Source: Dermanyssus gallinae (Eukaryota > Arthropoda > Arachnida > Mesostigmata > Dermanyssidae). Taken from it: a stretch of DNA of 64,000 nucleotides. Position numbers and translations under genes: made by a program. How positions within the stretch are numbered: the stretch's first letter is position 1; every line of letters starts with the position of its first letter. Shown one piece after another: positions 44,450 through 56,225 of the stretch. The stretch is taken from NCBI GenBank assembly GCA_003439945.1, contig QVRM01000948.1, forward strand, positions 1 to 64,000, read 5' to 3'. The notes beneath the pieces are model-generated. The model ran no database searches. It saw only the letters and a list, made by a program, of their open reading frames with translations, and was not told the DNA's origin.

Positions 44450-47237
44450 TTGATCAGGAGCCTAGAAATGGATTGCATATAGCCGTGGCATTAAGGAGGC
44501 TTATGATGAAGCCAATAGCTACCTACGGGACACAACTTATATGGACAAAATTGGAATAGGGGATATGACACAGAGCGTGGCGGATGCCGTGTGCTGCAAA
44601 CCCCGTTACCTGATGCCTATTCTTTCCCCTTACTCTTAGTCAATATTGTCTATCATCGTCCTAGTTTCCTGTATACCGACAATGATGTATTTCAGCTTTA
44701 CCTACCAATACATTGTACATGTTTTAAATGCCTTTGTTCTACTTGAGCTTCAGCGAGGCTGAACGTTTGAGTTTAAGAGAGTGTCACACAATGTGGTTAG
44801 TTCAGTACAGAGTTGTTGTAAATAGCTTGTAACCCAGTAGTGGTATTATTAAATAATTAAAATATGCAACTAAATTTAATTAAAAATGTGTTATATTGGC
44901 TTCATTGTACAGTACTAGTAGAAATCGCATTTGTGGCTAATGTAACAGCAGCCAATTATAAGAAGAAGGACTACTAGTTACTCAAGTTATGTAGTAGTCA
45001 TGCAGCGTTTTTTCTAGGGTAGCTTACATGTCTGCTATGGAACACATATATGAAAAATATTAGTAGTGGGATAACATATTGTTGCGCAAATAATAATAAT
45101 AATAATATGGACACGTTTATTTGGCAGAGGTAAATAGGATGTCTGTTAGGTACATTTTAAAGACTTTAAGAAAGGTGACCTAGGTGATAGGCAACATGTT
45201 TTATAGTATTGATATTTTGTATGAGGGCCCTGGCGTTGGAGGATATATTGGCAGCCCTGTGTGGAGAGGAGATGTGCAGTTTGAAAAAGTAAGGCGTATT
45301 TTAAAGAAGCACCAGAAGTGAAATTATCCCGATTTTAGCCATAGAGGAGTAACTAAAGAATGCGGTTTGCACACCTGCAGGCACCACTGCAGGAAACTCG
45401 TCTACTTAAGTATAGGCCAGTAGCGTGGGGCTCCAACTCACTCATCAGATCATTTGGAGAGTGTCAAACGATATGGCGATTTCAAGAAAACTTCAGACGC
45501 ACTTCGGACGCGCGTCAGGGTAAAAGAGAAAACTCAGCGTCTTTTGGCGTGTCTGGCGAATTCGGACCGATTTGCAGGCAGATTCAGGCAGCAACTGTAT
45601 CAGCAGAAACCACAAGGGGGCCCTAGGCGCCCGTGTCATCGTAGTCTCGTTTTGTTTCGTGACCTATTCGTCGTTGCTGGCCTTTTCGCTTAGGACCAGG
45701 CCAACGTAGGCAGCCAATTTTACTAGCCCTCCGCTAGAGGCTCTCGCCCACACCTACACCATTCGGCTGACAGTACCACGGTTCGGATGCCTTCCGAAGT
45801 GAGGTCAACGTAGCGAGCCTCCTCGGCGTCGTCGTTGTCAGCATCATCACCATGGCGACCAGCACTATCGTCTCTCTCTCTCTCTCTATCTCTTGCTCTA
45901 CTGCTCGCCCCTTGTACGAGTAGAAACATCACGTTTCAGTGATCTACTATGAATTCAGAGCTTTCGTCGCTCGCAATTCATTCGGTACCGCCGAGCTACT
46001 ACACCTTGCGCGCAAAGGCCGAGACCTGCTTAGAGCAGGGGCTTTACCCCACCGAACCTAGCTTATTCTGATGAACCTTGGCTCTAGCTGGGCGAGCAAG
46101 CGGAACGCCACACAGAGATTCAGATGACAGCCCAATCATTGGCAAGGCTGGTAACGCTGCAGCTTCTCGATGACTACTCTTGCACGACCTGCCGGTAAGA
46201 GCGCAACGGTGCCACGCTGGCCGTACGAATCGGACTGGGTCAGACGCAGGCGCTGCGTCGTGTACCATTGGCACGAGGATCTGTCGACACAGGAGAGAAG
46301 GATTCACACGGATTGAACCATGCACAGGTGCATGGCCTTTTACAGGACATTCGTATTCGATCCAGGAATGATGTGATTTTCTGCGTTGTGGCGTGATGTC
46401 TAGCTCTCGTAAGTCTGGTCTATGGCTCACCTTGCCCATTATGGTCGGCGGGTGCGCCCCTTACGAACATCGAACGCGTTTGATTCGAGTTTGAGTCCTC
46501 TCATCTAATATGTGCCGATCTTTTAGATTGTCACAACTAGCTTTTCTGTCGACTAGCGACTCTGTTCTCTTCGAGAAAAAACAGCGTCCTTTATTGATTT
46601 GGTACTACCTATGATCCGGTAGCAACGTCTGGTTCAACAAACAACAGCCATATGTGTATAGCCCTGCATTAGGCGTTCTAGCCATACATATACCCACACA
46701 AAAATAACCATATCGATGAAACGATTTTTGCATAGTTCTTGATATTTAGATCGGCTTTCTTCTTCGAAATTTTATACATAAAGATGTGCTTACAGTAGTT
46801 TTTGCAAATGCCTCATTAAATAATATTAGTGCTTATCTAACCGAGTGCCTTAGCAGTGTGGGTATTGGTAGGATGTGGAGAAGTTGAATTGCGTAGTATA
46901 TTATTAATTAAGGGTTCTTTTCAATGAATATTTTGTATATGACGGTCTTCACTAAGCTTTGCCGTATGGCAGTGTCCACATACATATTCATCAGTTTTAC
47001 TTTTAAACCTGTTGCGACCGATTGCAGAATAGGACCGACCTTTGAAGGAAGATAGTCATCTTCTCATTTAATCCGCTCATATACTCCAATGTCTTGATGG
47101 ACACTTGCTATAAAAGTCAATCTGGCTCCGTTTTTCGCAAAACCCTCGTTTTCTCTATGGCCGCTATAGATCTGTATTCTCTTGATAACAATCCGTTTAC
47201 GGTCAACTTTCGACGGAGGACGACACATTGCCATTGC
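44450..47237. other. no gene recognised
   Basis: Unassigned. (AAT)n near 45,090-45,104 and (CT)n at 45,870-45,893. CpG is more frequent between 45,750 and 46,330. Frames at 45,360-45,690 (+) and 46,044-46,439 (-) were read without finding a domain. Confidence 0.5.
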
Positions 47238-48150
47238 AATCCCCCCCCCCCCCCGCCCAACGCAAATCATCGAAAATTCATGTTCAATATTAATGAGGTA
47301 CCAATCGCTACTAATGGGATGGCGGATTATCACTAATGGTCGCATCGAAGGAATAATAATGAAGTCGCCGTGTTCGTCGTCGTCGTCAGCAGTGAAGGAG
47401 TCGGAAGAAGAGTCTTTTTTTTTGTAGAGTTTTGTCGCTATGTGGGCTTGCTGCGTAGCAGCTTCTACATAGAGCCTGCCCGATCATATGCAGGGTGGTG
47501 CACGCAATGTTCTTCATTTAGATAAAAGGACGGGGGCAGGTGTCCATTGTAAAGGGCTGGTAGTGGTAGTCGTGGCAGGTAGCGGTAGTTTGAGTGGTTG
47601 TTGTAAAAATAGTAGTAGTAGTAGTAGCAGCAGCTGTAGTAGCAGCAGCTGTAGTAGGAGCTGTAGTAGAAGTAGTGAAACGATAGCATTCAAATTCGAC
47701 GCCGTAGCAAATGCAGACTTACACAGACACATGTTCGGACCTGTACATACATATGTAGCAATGTAGCCGGCGCTTTCAAACGTTTACAGAGAAAGAAGTG
47801 TAGGGTAGTCATAACCATTGGCTCTGCGGTCAAAAGAGAGCCTGTAATGTGCTGCCCGCAATCGAAAACTGACCAGTGGTGCATCGTATTTGCATACGAG
47901 TACCTCGTTGGCTGGCTGGCTAGCCGGCTAGCCAGATGGCTGGATAGGCGGCCAAATAGCGTGACTCGGAAAAGCGCTCGTCTGCCTGCGATACGAATAG
48001 GGCGTCGTCATAGGATAAGCAGCCGGACAACCCTCAATTTACTTCATACTTCGCGGCAGAACGAAACGAGACAGCTCTCGCTGCTACTGACCAAATCCCC
48101 TCTTCGGCGAAAATGTGCATCCAACGTGAATGCGCACGTGGACGCCCGTA
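47238..48150. other. no gene recognised; C run and (AGT)n array
   Basis: A C run lies at about 47,239-47,255 and a (TAG/CAG)n-rich array at about 47,610-47,675. Poly-S frames come from the array. A short palindrome around ctggctagccggctagccag lies at about 47,913-47,932. Confidence 0.6.
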
Positions 48151-48238
48151 GATATATATATATATATACTCGGCTTACCTTTTATATATATGTATATATA
48201 TAGAAAATAAATTATATATATATATATATATATAGAAA

Positions 48239-48275
<37 letters not shown>
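48151..48275. repeat. (TA)n-rich tract, mariner target
   Basis: Interrupted TA arrays with two copies of an atagaaaataaatta-type unit. The mariner begins immediately after the final TA (48,274-48,275). Confidence 0.9.
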
Positions 48276-48276
<1 letters not shown>

Positions 48277-49583
48277 GAGGTGTGTTCAAAAAGTATCGCG
48301 ACTTTTGTGTTTTTTCAAAAAATATTCATTTATCATGAATATCTATTTTGTCCCCTTCAAAGTAATCCCCACGAGATATTATACACTTGTGCCAACGGTT
48401 TTTCCAATCTTCGAAGCACTTCAAAAAAACATTTTTTTTAATCTTGTTTAGCTCCTCCTTCGATGCCGTCTTTATCTCGTGAAGCGTAGCGTAACGTCGT
48501 CCTTTCATGGGCCTCTTCAGTTTAGGGAACAAGAAAAAGTCACAGGGGGCCAGATCTGGGGAATACGGTGGGTGCGGCATCATTAGTGTGTTGTTTTTGG
48601 CCAAAAACTCGCGCACAAGCAACGATGTGTGAGCAGGGGCGTTATCGTGGTGCAAAAGCCAATTTTTGTTCTTCCACAAATCCGGGCGTTTCTGGCGGAT
48701 TGCTTCGCGCAAATTGCGCATAACTTGCAGGTAATATTCCTTATTGACCGTTCTACCCTGTGGCAAGAACTCATGATGCACCACGCCCCTGCAATCGAAG
48801 AAAACTTTCACATTCGACCGAACTTGGCGCGCTTTTTTCGGTCTTGGTTCGTGCGGCAGCTTCCATTGAGATGATTGAGCTTTGGTTTCCACGTCATAAC
48901 CATAAACCCACGATTCGTCACCAGTTATGACCCTCTGGAGCAAATTTGGGTCGTCGCGGACAGAGTCCAACATCTCATTAGCAATGTTCATGCGATGCTG
49001 TTTTTGGTCGCAATTGAGCAATTTTGGTACGAATTTCGCGGCGACCCGTCTCATGCCCAAATCATTGATAAAAATCGAATGGCACGAGCCAATCGATATG
49101 TTTAGGTCCTCAGCAACTTCTCTAACGGTGATTCGACGATTGGCCAATACCATTTTCTCCACTTCAATAATTTTTTCGTCTGTTGTTGAAGTGCTCGGGC
49201 GTCCGGCACGCTCTTCGTCGTTCACATCTTCTCGGCCTTCTGAGAACATTTTGTACCACCGATAAACGTTGCTTCGGTCCAAGGTAGCTTCTCCGTATGC
49301 CACAGTCAACATTCGGAATGCATCCGCGCACTTAATTTCGTTTTTCACACAACATTTGATACAGGTTCTTTCATCCATTTTTTTGAATAGGTAAAAATCG
49401 AAGACGATCCAAAACACGTGCAAGCAAAGCAGCTGTCAACAATTAAGTGAACATTCAAAATGGCCGAGCTTGTCGGCATAAGTGAGAGACATGAGTACCA
49501 ACATAACGCCACAAAAAATCGAAATTCGAATATACGTAACCCGCGAAAATTCAAAAGTCGCGATACTTTTCGAACACACTTCG
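48276..49583 (-). mobile_element. full-length mariner element (1,308 bp)
   Basis: Terminal inverted repeats of 32 bp: 48,276-48,307 and 49,552-49,583, reading cgaggtgtgttc and cgaagtgtgttc inward, with two mismatches in 32. TA flanks both sides (48,274-48,275 and 49,584-49,585), the standard target duplication. The single gene is uninterrupted. Size, repeats and target are those of a complete mariner. Confidence 0.95.
48326..49378 (-). CDS. mariner transposase, intact (350 residues)
   Basis: Cut-and-paste transposase that binds its own 32-bp terminal repeats and inserts at TA in the nucleus. The frame is open from 49,423, but I place the start at the Met at 49,378 (MDERTCIKCC), which gives 350 residues, the usual mariner length of about 345-350. 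Domains (350-residue numbering): a first helix-turn-helix about 20-47 (AFRMLTVAYGEATLDRSNVY), a basic RAGRPS linker about 57-62, a second helix-turn-helix about 85-115, and FVPKLL at 116-121 in place of the usual WVPHEL. The catalytic triad is D154 (TGDESWVYGYD), D245 (HHDNAPAHTS) and D280 (LAPCDFFLF). There are 34 residues between the last two, the mariner DD34D signature. No stops or frameshifts, so it could be functional. Neighbouring mariner fossils belong to other lineages. The FVPKLL change could affect dimerisation. Confidence 0.95.
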   Translation of the reverse strand: MDERTCIKCCVKNEIKCADAFRMLTVAYGEATLDRSNVYRWYKMFSEGREDVNDEERAGRPSTSTTDEKIIEVEKMVLANRRITVREVAEDLNISIGSCHSIFINDLGMRRVAAKFVPKLLNCDQKQHRMNIANEMLDSVRDDPNLLQRVITGDESWVYGYDVETKAQSSQWKLPHEPRPKKARQVRSNVKVFFDCRGVVHHEFLPQGRTVNKEYYLQVMRNLREAIRQKRPDLWKNKNWLLHHDNAPAHTSLLVREFLAKNNTLMMPHPPYSPDLAPCDFFLFPKLKRPMKGRRYATLHEIKTASKEELNKIKKNVFLKCFEDWKNRWHKCIISRGDYFEGDKIDIHDK

Positions 49584-49768
49584 TATATATAGAAAACAAA
49601 TATATATATACGGGCGGATCGGCAAGTTCTAGTATTTTGATTTTTAAGAAATGGACAGAAACCACTGAAATCGTTCGGTTTGTGTTGCTTAGAAGCGCTT
49701 GGTATCTGCTTGGGTTTGCTTCAAAGAAGTGAAGAAAATGAGGTTTGGCAAATTTTAAGCAGCCGAAA

Positions 49769-50495
49769 ATGGCAGAGCGATTAATCTACCTCAAGTTCTC
49801 TGTTAAAATCGAATCATATACTCTAAAGTGGTAGAAATGTTACGAATTGCTTATGGTGATCAAGCAGTGTCCCAAAACACGGTGTACGTGTGCTACTTTC
49901 GATTTTGCGATTCACGTAGAGAGACCGAAAATGAACTCCGTTCGGGAAGATTGAGAAGTTGAGAAATTTGATATATCTTCTGGACCAGTTGTAACAATTG
50001 TGACCGATATTTCATTCGTCACGGGGCTGGTAGCGAAGTGCGTTCAAACCATGTTGAATTTCCAGCAAATTAACGCCCGTCGGGAAATGTCTGAATAGGA
50101 ACATCAAACGGTAGCAGACGACCCTGGATTGCTTCAGAGAGTGATCACGGAAGACGAGGCATGAGTATGTACTTACGACATTAAGAACAAAGCCCAATCC
50201 TTTTAGAAGTGCTTCCAAGGAGGGAGCCGATCGAAGATGTTCAGACCGGGCAGGTTCAACACCAAGGTTATTTTCACTGTTTTTTACTAGAAGAAAATCA
50301 CCGTTTTTGAAACCTAGATTTGCAGTTAATGCGATACAAGACTGCAAAATGTTAAGAAGACTGCGAGGGCATATCCGACGCAAAAAGCTTGCACTCCAGG
50401 CAGACAACTCTTGGATCCTGCATCACGACAACGCACCGACCCACACATCGTTACTAATTTCGGATTATTTGATAAAAATAACTCGATTACATTAA
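49769..50495 (+). pseudogene. mariner lineage B transposase fossil
   Basis: Begins with MAERLIYLKFSVKI at 49,769. A frame change is followed by LRIAYGDQAVSQNTVYVCYF and ENELRSGRLRS (the first helix-turn-helix and basic linker). Then come LLQRVITEDEA (about 50,135-50,165, first catalytic region; relatives read GDE), LRRLRGHIRRKKLALQADNS and WILHHDNAPTHTSLLISDYL (50,355-50,470, second catalytic Asp intact). The copy ends before the third Asp. It has multiple stops and frameshifts. It starts 186 bp beyond the intact mariner but is in the opposite orientation and from a different lineage. Confidence 0.8.
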
Positions 50496-50829
50496 CATAA
50501 AAATGGTTATTACTCTAAGGCCGATAAAGTAAACAGACTTGCTCGAAATAATGCGCTCCTAGCTTCCCTCAAGCACAAAGCTCGGTCCTTCTCTTACAAT
50601 CTTACTCATATTCACCGAGGACGTAAAGATCATCATGCGGCGAAATAGCCGCTGGCTTTCCCACGATCCATAGAATGCTCCACCTGTGGGACAGAACAAG
50701 TGTGCAGTTTATGTGCACGTATTGAAAATAATATCTTGGGAAAAAGGAGCAAACAATTACACAAAAGGTCTCCTTCATAGCGGTGGTGGCTTAGGCAACA
50801 ACGCATTGAAACGGGACGTTGCCATGGGC
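50496..50829. other. no gene recognised
   Basis: Unassigned sequence after the mariner fossil. Confidence 0.5.
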
Positions 50830-50905
50830 GTAACCAGGACTAACAGACCGCCAATCGAAAGTTCGAGGCCCAACCTTGCTGGTTGTTCGTGTCGGGCATA
50901 GTTGT
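50830..50905 (+). mobile_element. SINE-C candidate
   Basis: aatcgaaagttcgaggccca carries a box B-like gttcgaggc. It is preceded by gcgtaaccaggactaacaga, which may be a degenerate box A region, and followed by accttgctggttg, shared with 10,172-10,260. Only two related stretches were seen, so the family is tentative. Confidence 0.4.
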
Positions 50906-50954
50906 GGCTGGCCTGCAGCTACACAACTTTGCTTATGCCGCTGCTGTTCACAAA

Positions 50955-51018
50955 ACCTACATAAATCTACATAAACCGAGAAATCTACATAAATCTACAT
51001 AAAGCCTACATAAACCGA
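50955..51018. repeat. short tandem repeat (ctacataaa-type)
   Basis: Five imperfect copies of ctacataaa with t or ccgaga between them. Confidence 0.8.
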
Positions 51019-51308
51019 GAGCACGACGACAATGGGTGCATTTAGACGCTATCCACGGGCACCTTTGGTCCATACGGGCGTCTAAGTTTACTTTGAACGC
51101 CTTACAAAACTGTAGTGAAACCGTCGAGCAGCTCTAGCAGTTTGATAAGTACGTGCTTTAGCAGGACGACTCGTACTGCGGTTACATGAATAAAAACGTT
51201 TGATTAAGAATGTTCTTACCGAAACGCCCAAAATGTCATACACACATTTGTTTCGATTTGATATAGCATTTAAACCATCATTCTCTCTCGATCGCCCTCT
51301 TTCTCTTG
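51019..51308. other. no gene recognised
   Basis: Unassigned sequence. Confidence 0.5.
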
Positions 51309-51373
51309 CATATATATATATATTATAAATATATATATATAATATAATATTATATTATATATATATATATATG
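51309..51373. repeat. AT-rich palindromic microsatellite
   Basis: TA arrays with interspersed aataatattatatt form an AT-only near-palindrome that could extrude a cruciform. Confidence 0.85.
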
Positions 51374-51995
51374 GTATTAAATCTCCTTACTAAGGTAATT
51401 AATAACCCAAAATCGCCTCTTCAGTTTTCCTATAGACACTACTCCCTGCCACTGGTGGACCTAACATTATCTATGGTGCAGTACAATTACGATGTATTTT
51501 CCTGCTCTAAGCCGCATGGTTCATGAAATGGTTGCAAATAGGTTTGCCACAACCGTCCGGTGCCGACAACCTTGCAAACAAACTCTATGCTGGCGATTGT
51601 TCCCTCTCCCCTCCGTCGTTTGTTTGAACCCGCTAGGCAGTGACCCTTCCCTCAACGAATATGTACGTGTGGTATAAGTGTGCATAGACGAACCGATGTT
51701 CAATGTGTAGATCCGTTCACCTTTGGTAGACTTCGAGCGCAGCATTATTAGACTTTTTTGCCTGCCCACTCCGGTTTCGGAGCGTCTACTAATTACGCGT
51801 AGAGAAAAAAATTGAAGAAACAAATAGAAGAAAAAGAAAAAATTAACCTTGCGATGTATCCAATAAACCTGTCACATTTCGTAGGGCTTTCTCTACTTCT
51901 CTGTATATACGCGTCTGGTTCAGTTCTATAAAAGGGCTGCAGGGCCCATCACGACTCCACCCTTTCGGAGCAATGTTTGTAGAAGTTTCTAAACA
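51374..51995. other. no gene recognised
   Basis: Unassigned. Frames of 61 and 100 residues show no motif. Confidence 0.5.
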
Positions 51996-52083
51996 TTCAA
52001 GTTTTACATTTTCCTCAGTACACTGCTATATGGATATATATATATATATATATTCAAGTTTTACATTTTTCTGAGTACACTGC

Positions 52084-52110
<27 letters not shown>
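51996..52110. repeat. ~57-bp direct repeat with (TA)n
   Basis: Two units, each with attcaagttttacatttt, gtacactgctatat and a TA run. The second unit is slightly diverged. Confidence 0.8.
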
Positions 52111-52117
<7 letters not shown>

Positions 52118-53809
52118 CGCATATTTATGCTATGTAAACATTGTGAAATTCCCAACGTGCATACCTCGATCTCCTGGCGAGACGAGAACGGACGCCTCGA
52201 AAAGCAGCCGAGTCTCTGACTGAGAGCTCGGCGGGATCTGTTAGCTCGAGAAAGGGACGCTTGAGTTTATTCTTGGCTCATTTGCCTCAGGCGCTACTCC
52301 GTAGACTTTTAATTAAAATGACACACACAACGACTGCCAAGAGAAACACATGTCCAATGGCTCTCAAGATGCGTTAGACTCAAGTTTAGACATGTATCTG
52401 TAAGGCTTTTGCTGATATTCGCATATTCGCAAACTCGGTTTATCAACCACCAACAACGATCGTATTAAAACGGTTTCTTAAAAAAACGTACCATTCTTAA
52501 AACACTTTGCCTATTGTATAGGTACATTTCTCTAAGATTATTGCTGCTGTACCACTTTTATGCTTTCCTATTAGATAGCTGAGACCAGTCAATCGAAAAA
52601 TCACTAAAATAGCTGTAGGTTCTGGCAGCTCGGTTGCGTCCTACTACTGTACCGGACCAGGACAGTACTGTTGCCTAGCTTAAGCTATTTATTACATACA
52701 ATTTTAACTTCTAGTGTGTTGTGATAGAAAACACTACAGCTGTAGAGCAAACGTTTCTCGTGCTGTCATTAAACACCGAGCTTGTGTCACTGTACAAGGA
52801 GAAATATTCTTGCCGTCCACACTGGTACATCAGATTATTCTTGTCGGCAGTTTGTGTGTTGTAGTTAATGCTTTAAACGCATATTTTCCTGAGTTATTTC
52901 TTGTTGTTAGGAGTTCGGGATACCTAAATCGTGGGAAAAGAATGAGAGTGGAACACCAGTAGTCAGTGGAAAAAATGTATGCGCAGCTCTCACAGTAATA
53001 AGCTCCCCTCACAGGCTCCACATGAATGTACTTCTACGCCTGGCTGCAAAAACTCTCACCATCAAGCAAAAAAAGATGAGAAAGCCTTAGAGTCAAGCGT
53101 ACTCGTTGATATTCCAATTCGATTTCGAAGCTATGATTAGCTGTGGTGTGAGTGAGAGCACTTAGGCAAGATGTCTTCCTAGTGTGCGGACATGCGGACT
53201 AGAAATGTTGTCTAGATTGAAATGTTGTCTGTGCGTTCAGTAAACATTCGACTGCGGGATTTGCGGAACTAAGCCCTGTCCATTTTGACTCACTATCGTC
53301 GTGTCGCTTGCGTTCATTCCGCGTTAGGCAATCCTTCTCTAAGTAGAGCAAAAACGAGCTGCGGTAGCAATGCAGATCATCGAAAGAACACATTGTATAA
53401 ACAAGCAAAATACAGAAATAGGTCAGTGCAGTCCAGCAAATGTAGCTACGAATAAGACCGTCGCGTGTAGTGCTGCAATGGGCAGCAGTGGAAAAAGGGT
53501 CGCAAAAATATATTTCTATACAATCTTATCTCTCTATCTAATCGTGATCCTAGCCTTATGGCATACCCGCTGGAAGTATGGATGCCGCTTAGCTACCCCG
53601 TAATACCAACCTAACAGCTATAAAATATCCATGTAAGCAACAGAAAAAAAGAATCTAACTAACGAATATGGAACCTAGCTTATATGCAAACCTACGCATT
53701 TTTTGAGTGGCCTGTCGGGGCTCATATCCATGCTGTCCGCCGGCAAAACTCTTCCAGTCTAGTACTATGAGCGCTAGCAAGTAGTTTAACCTAGAATTAA
53801 TAAATATAT
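52111..53809. other. no gene recognised
   Basis: Unassigned 1.7 kb. Short frames (52,714-52,962 and 53,370-53,603) contain hydrophobic stretches but no recognisable domain. Confidence 0.5.
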
Positions 53810-53811
53810 TT

Positions 53812-53985
53812 AAAAAAGGTTGTTCTTAATTTAAGATTGTTTTTCGTCACAGGCAGCATGATTGTTGATTATCAGTAATATGATGTATCATATATTCTTT
53901 ATGAGCATCGTTAAAAGCAAAATCTATCGATAACGGGGATTAAACGGAGTACGCACTAGCCCCTTGGACCACGCAGCCCGAACTA
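53812..53985 (-). mobile_element. SINE-A copy 9, old
   Basis: Diverged. ggttgttcttaatt tail side, ggcagcatgattg core, atatgatgtatcatatattc, then tacgcactagccccttggac and cacgcagcc for the head. Confidence 0.65.
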
Positions 53986-54959
53986 CTTTGTCCTCGACAA
54001 TCCGAACGTGACCTATTTAGTTTTAATTTATTTATCTGTGCAATATAAGCTTAACAGAAAAGTGCCAATCTAATCTAAACTGCGCTTACTTCATGCAGAC
54101 AATACGAACCTGACTTAGTTATCGAACTAATTTGTGCACTCCAGCGTTGGCAGCCTACCTTCATTTATTAATTGATAACAGAGAATAGTCGTGCACGTTT
54201 TTGCTGAGTCACCGTTGCTCGCCATCTCTTTGCTGCGAGCAGCAGAAAAACTTCATCTGTCTTCACCTTGTCCCAACTGAAAGTTAATGTTAATTACATT
54301 CACGATGTTCGAGCATGATCAATAAAGTTGCTGAACTATGTGGAACTTTTAGAGTCGCCTGGCTTAACGGCTTACTCACGCGCATTTTCCTCTATACAGG
54401 TAGTATATTCATCATCATTCATTGTTCTTATCACAAAAAGCCCGGACCTCTCCATCAGCTTTAGTTCAGATTTGCTTCTTGTGTCCGGTGTTATTTTTGT
54501 CACCTTATTGTCAAAGTTATCCGGTGCTGCATATGTTGGCGTATTTATCGTTTTTACTGCATATTTAAGCCCGCCTTCTGGTTTAGTAATTTCCTCTTCA
54601 TATGTCTAAGAATTTAGAATACCGGATGCTAAAAAATGACGTCATCGTGTGACAAAAGGCATTTTTTAATGTGCACACGATTCGCGTGGGGTCTTATATG
54701 GCTTTGACTCTATCACCTTACATCTCGTCTTGCCGCGTTCAAATGGATTTTCGTCATGTTGAGGCGCCAAGAGGCAAAACAACTAGATTGTAGTCTTTAA
54801 CTAGTGACCACACTAAAATAATTGATTATCTAATTATAAGAGTCGGGATCCAGAAGGTATTGTGTAGAATCCCGTGACAGGAGGATTCTAGGTGAAGAAG
54901 TTTATTGGATAGAGTTAGATAATCCTGAGATATAAAAAGGTCAGGCTACCCAACTTAAT
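53986..54959. other. no gene recognised
   Basis: Unassigned. A 93-residue frame at 54,328-54,609 (+) is hydrophobic and serine-rich, without a recognised family. Confidence 0.5.
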
Positions 54960-55109
54960 TTTATGTAAAATAGAGAGGTCCTACTAGATAGCTTGAAATA
55001 GAGTTGGAAAATATTGAATGGTTTAGGTTTAGACGTATTTTAGTTTTTCATGGCCTCTCCAATTTGCTAATGGGACATTGCTACATTGCTTCTGCATGCG
55101 ACTGGCAAC

Positions 55110-55410
55110 CTCTAACCGAAGCTCGCAGACCCTTTAGTTCGGGAACATGTTAAGGATTTAACTACGGCCTTTGCAGCGCACGGATTTTATCACGTTCTGT
55201 GCAACGTGGAAAGTTTTCATGAACCGCAGGATGAATGTGAATGCAAACAATGCCGGACTAAATGTGATCGAAACCACGCCAACGGTATGCCCGCCGGTTT
55301 GATCTATAGCAGAACTAGCAAAACGCTAGATGTTGGTGTCTCGAAACATTTTGATGTAACATAAACACATTTACCCAGCTTGTATGTTAATAAAACAAAT
55401 ACAAATTTTT
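55110..55410 (+). mobile_element. C/H-motif LINE, 3' end
   Basis: LTTAFAAHGFYHVLC then FHEPQDECECKQCRTKCDRNH (about 55,155-55,285) is nearly the same as the copy at 40,785-41,340. The shared 3' UTR contains gcaaaacgctagatg and gaaacattttgatgtaacat, ending in taataaaacaaatac. It is 5'-truncated; sequence before about 55,110 is unassigned. Confidence 0.75.
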
Positions 55411-55619
55411 AAAGATTTGGCCCCTGGCGCTGGCGAGCGTCCTAACAGGGCAACAGCAAGGGCACGCTAGCAGTGTAGGAGTAAAGGGTAAAGCCTGCAA
55501 AACGGAACCTCACGGGTCATGCGAGAAGCTTAGACTTGACCCTAGTAGTGACCACAGGAATAAGCAGCAGAAGGACAAAACAAACACGCCATACAATAAT
55601 TGTCAACAACATATAGAAT

Positions 55620-56225
55620 AGCACATACACAGAATCGCTAAAAATGTCATTTAATGTGGTCGTGAAAAACGAAAAACGACGTTTAAAACACCTAGCGAAG
55701 TTCAGCGTTAGGGACACTGGGTGCCGACAAGTGGGAACAAACAATTTGAAACAAATCATAATAGAGCAAAAAACGGAGGGCGCGGTCAATTTTCTAAGAG
55801 CCCTAAACGAGGAATGTGAAGTCGACGTGTGGACAGCATTTACATTCCTCGTTTAGGGCTCTTAGACATAACAGAAGGGTGATCATTAAGAACCTACTGG
55901 AAGGTATCACAAAACAGGGAGTGGAGAACACCCGGGACCAGAAAAAGTACTAACAGAATAGAAGAACTGAAGAAGAGATACTCGGGACGATGGACGACGC
56001 TGGTAAACTTCTTCAGATAACGAAGCAGTAAGGAAACCAGTAGGCATTGGCCGAACATGCCTTGGTTGGTTTTCATACTAAATAATAGAATGTGCAGCAG
56101 TCCCATGTTGCCTGAGGTGCTAAATGATTGGTCACACCGCGTATGAATTCAAAAAGGAAAACATCAAGTATGGCCGCAGATGTGCAGAAGTTGACCATAT
56201 TGCACGGGATTGCCGGTTACAGTCC
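55620..56225 (+). mobile_element. possible retroelement ORF1/gag remnant with zinc knuckles
   Basis: Near 56,108-56,215 a frame reads CLRC, one stop, MIGHTAYEF, then, out of step, CAEVDHIARDC. This resembles two C-x2-C-x4-H-x4-C knuckles of gag-like LINE ORF1 proteins, with some cysteines changed. Upstream (55,644-55,856) is a 70-residue lysine-rich frame that contains the left arm of a perfect hairpin. Degenerate; family not determined. Confidence 0.4.
55794..55865. repeat. perfect 24-bp inverted repeat, 24-nt loop
   Basis: Arms 55,794-55,817 and 55,842-55,865 are exact reverse complements (left arm begins ctaagagccctaaacgagg). Confidence 0.95.

Noticed and set aside
47465..47732. Poly-Tyr and poly-Leu frames as structural proteins
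   Set aside because: Both are translations of the (AGT/AGC)n array at 47,610-47,675.
55517..55789. 90-residue hydrophobic - strand frame as a membrane protein
   Set aside because: It is antisense to the gag-like remnant and overlaps the hairpin region, with no supporting motif.
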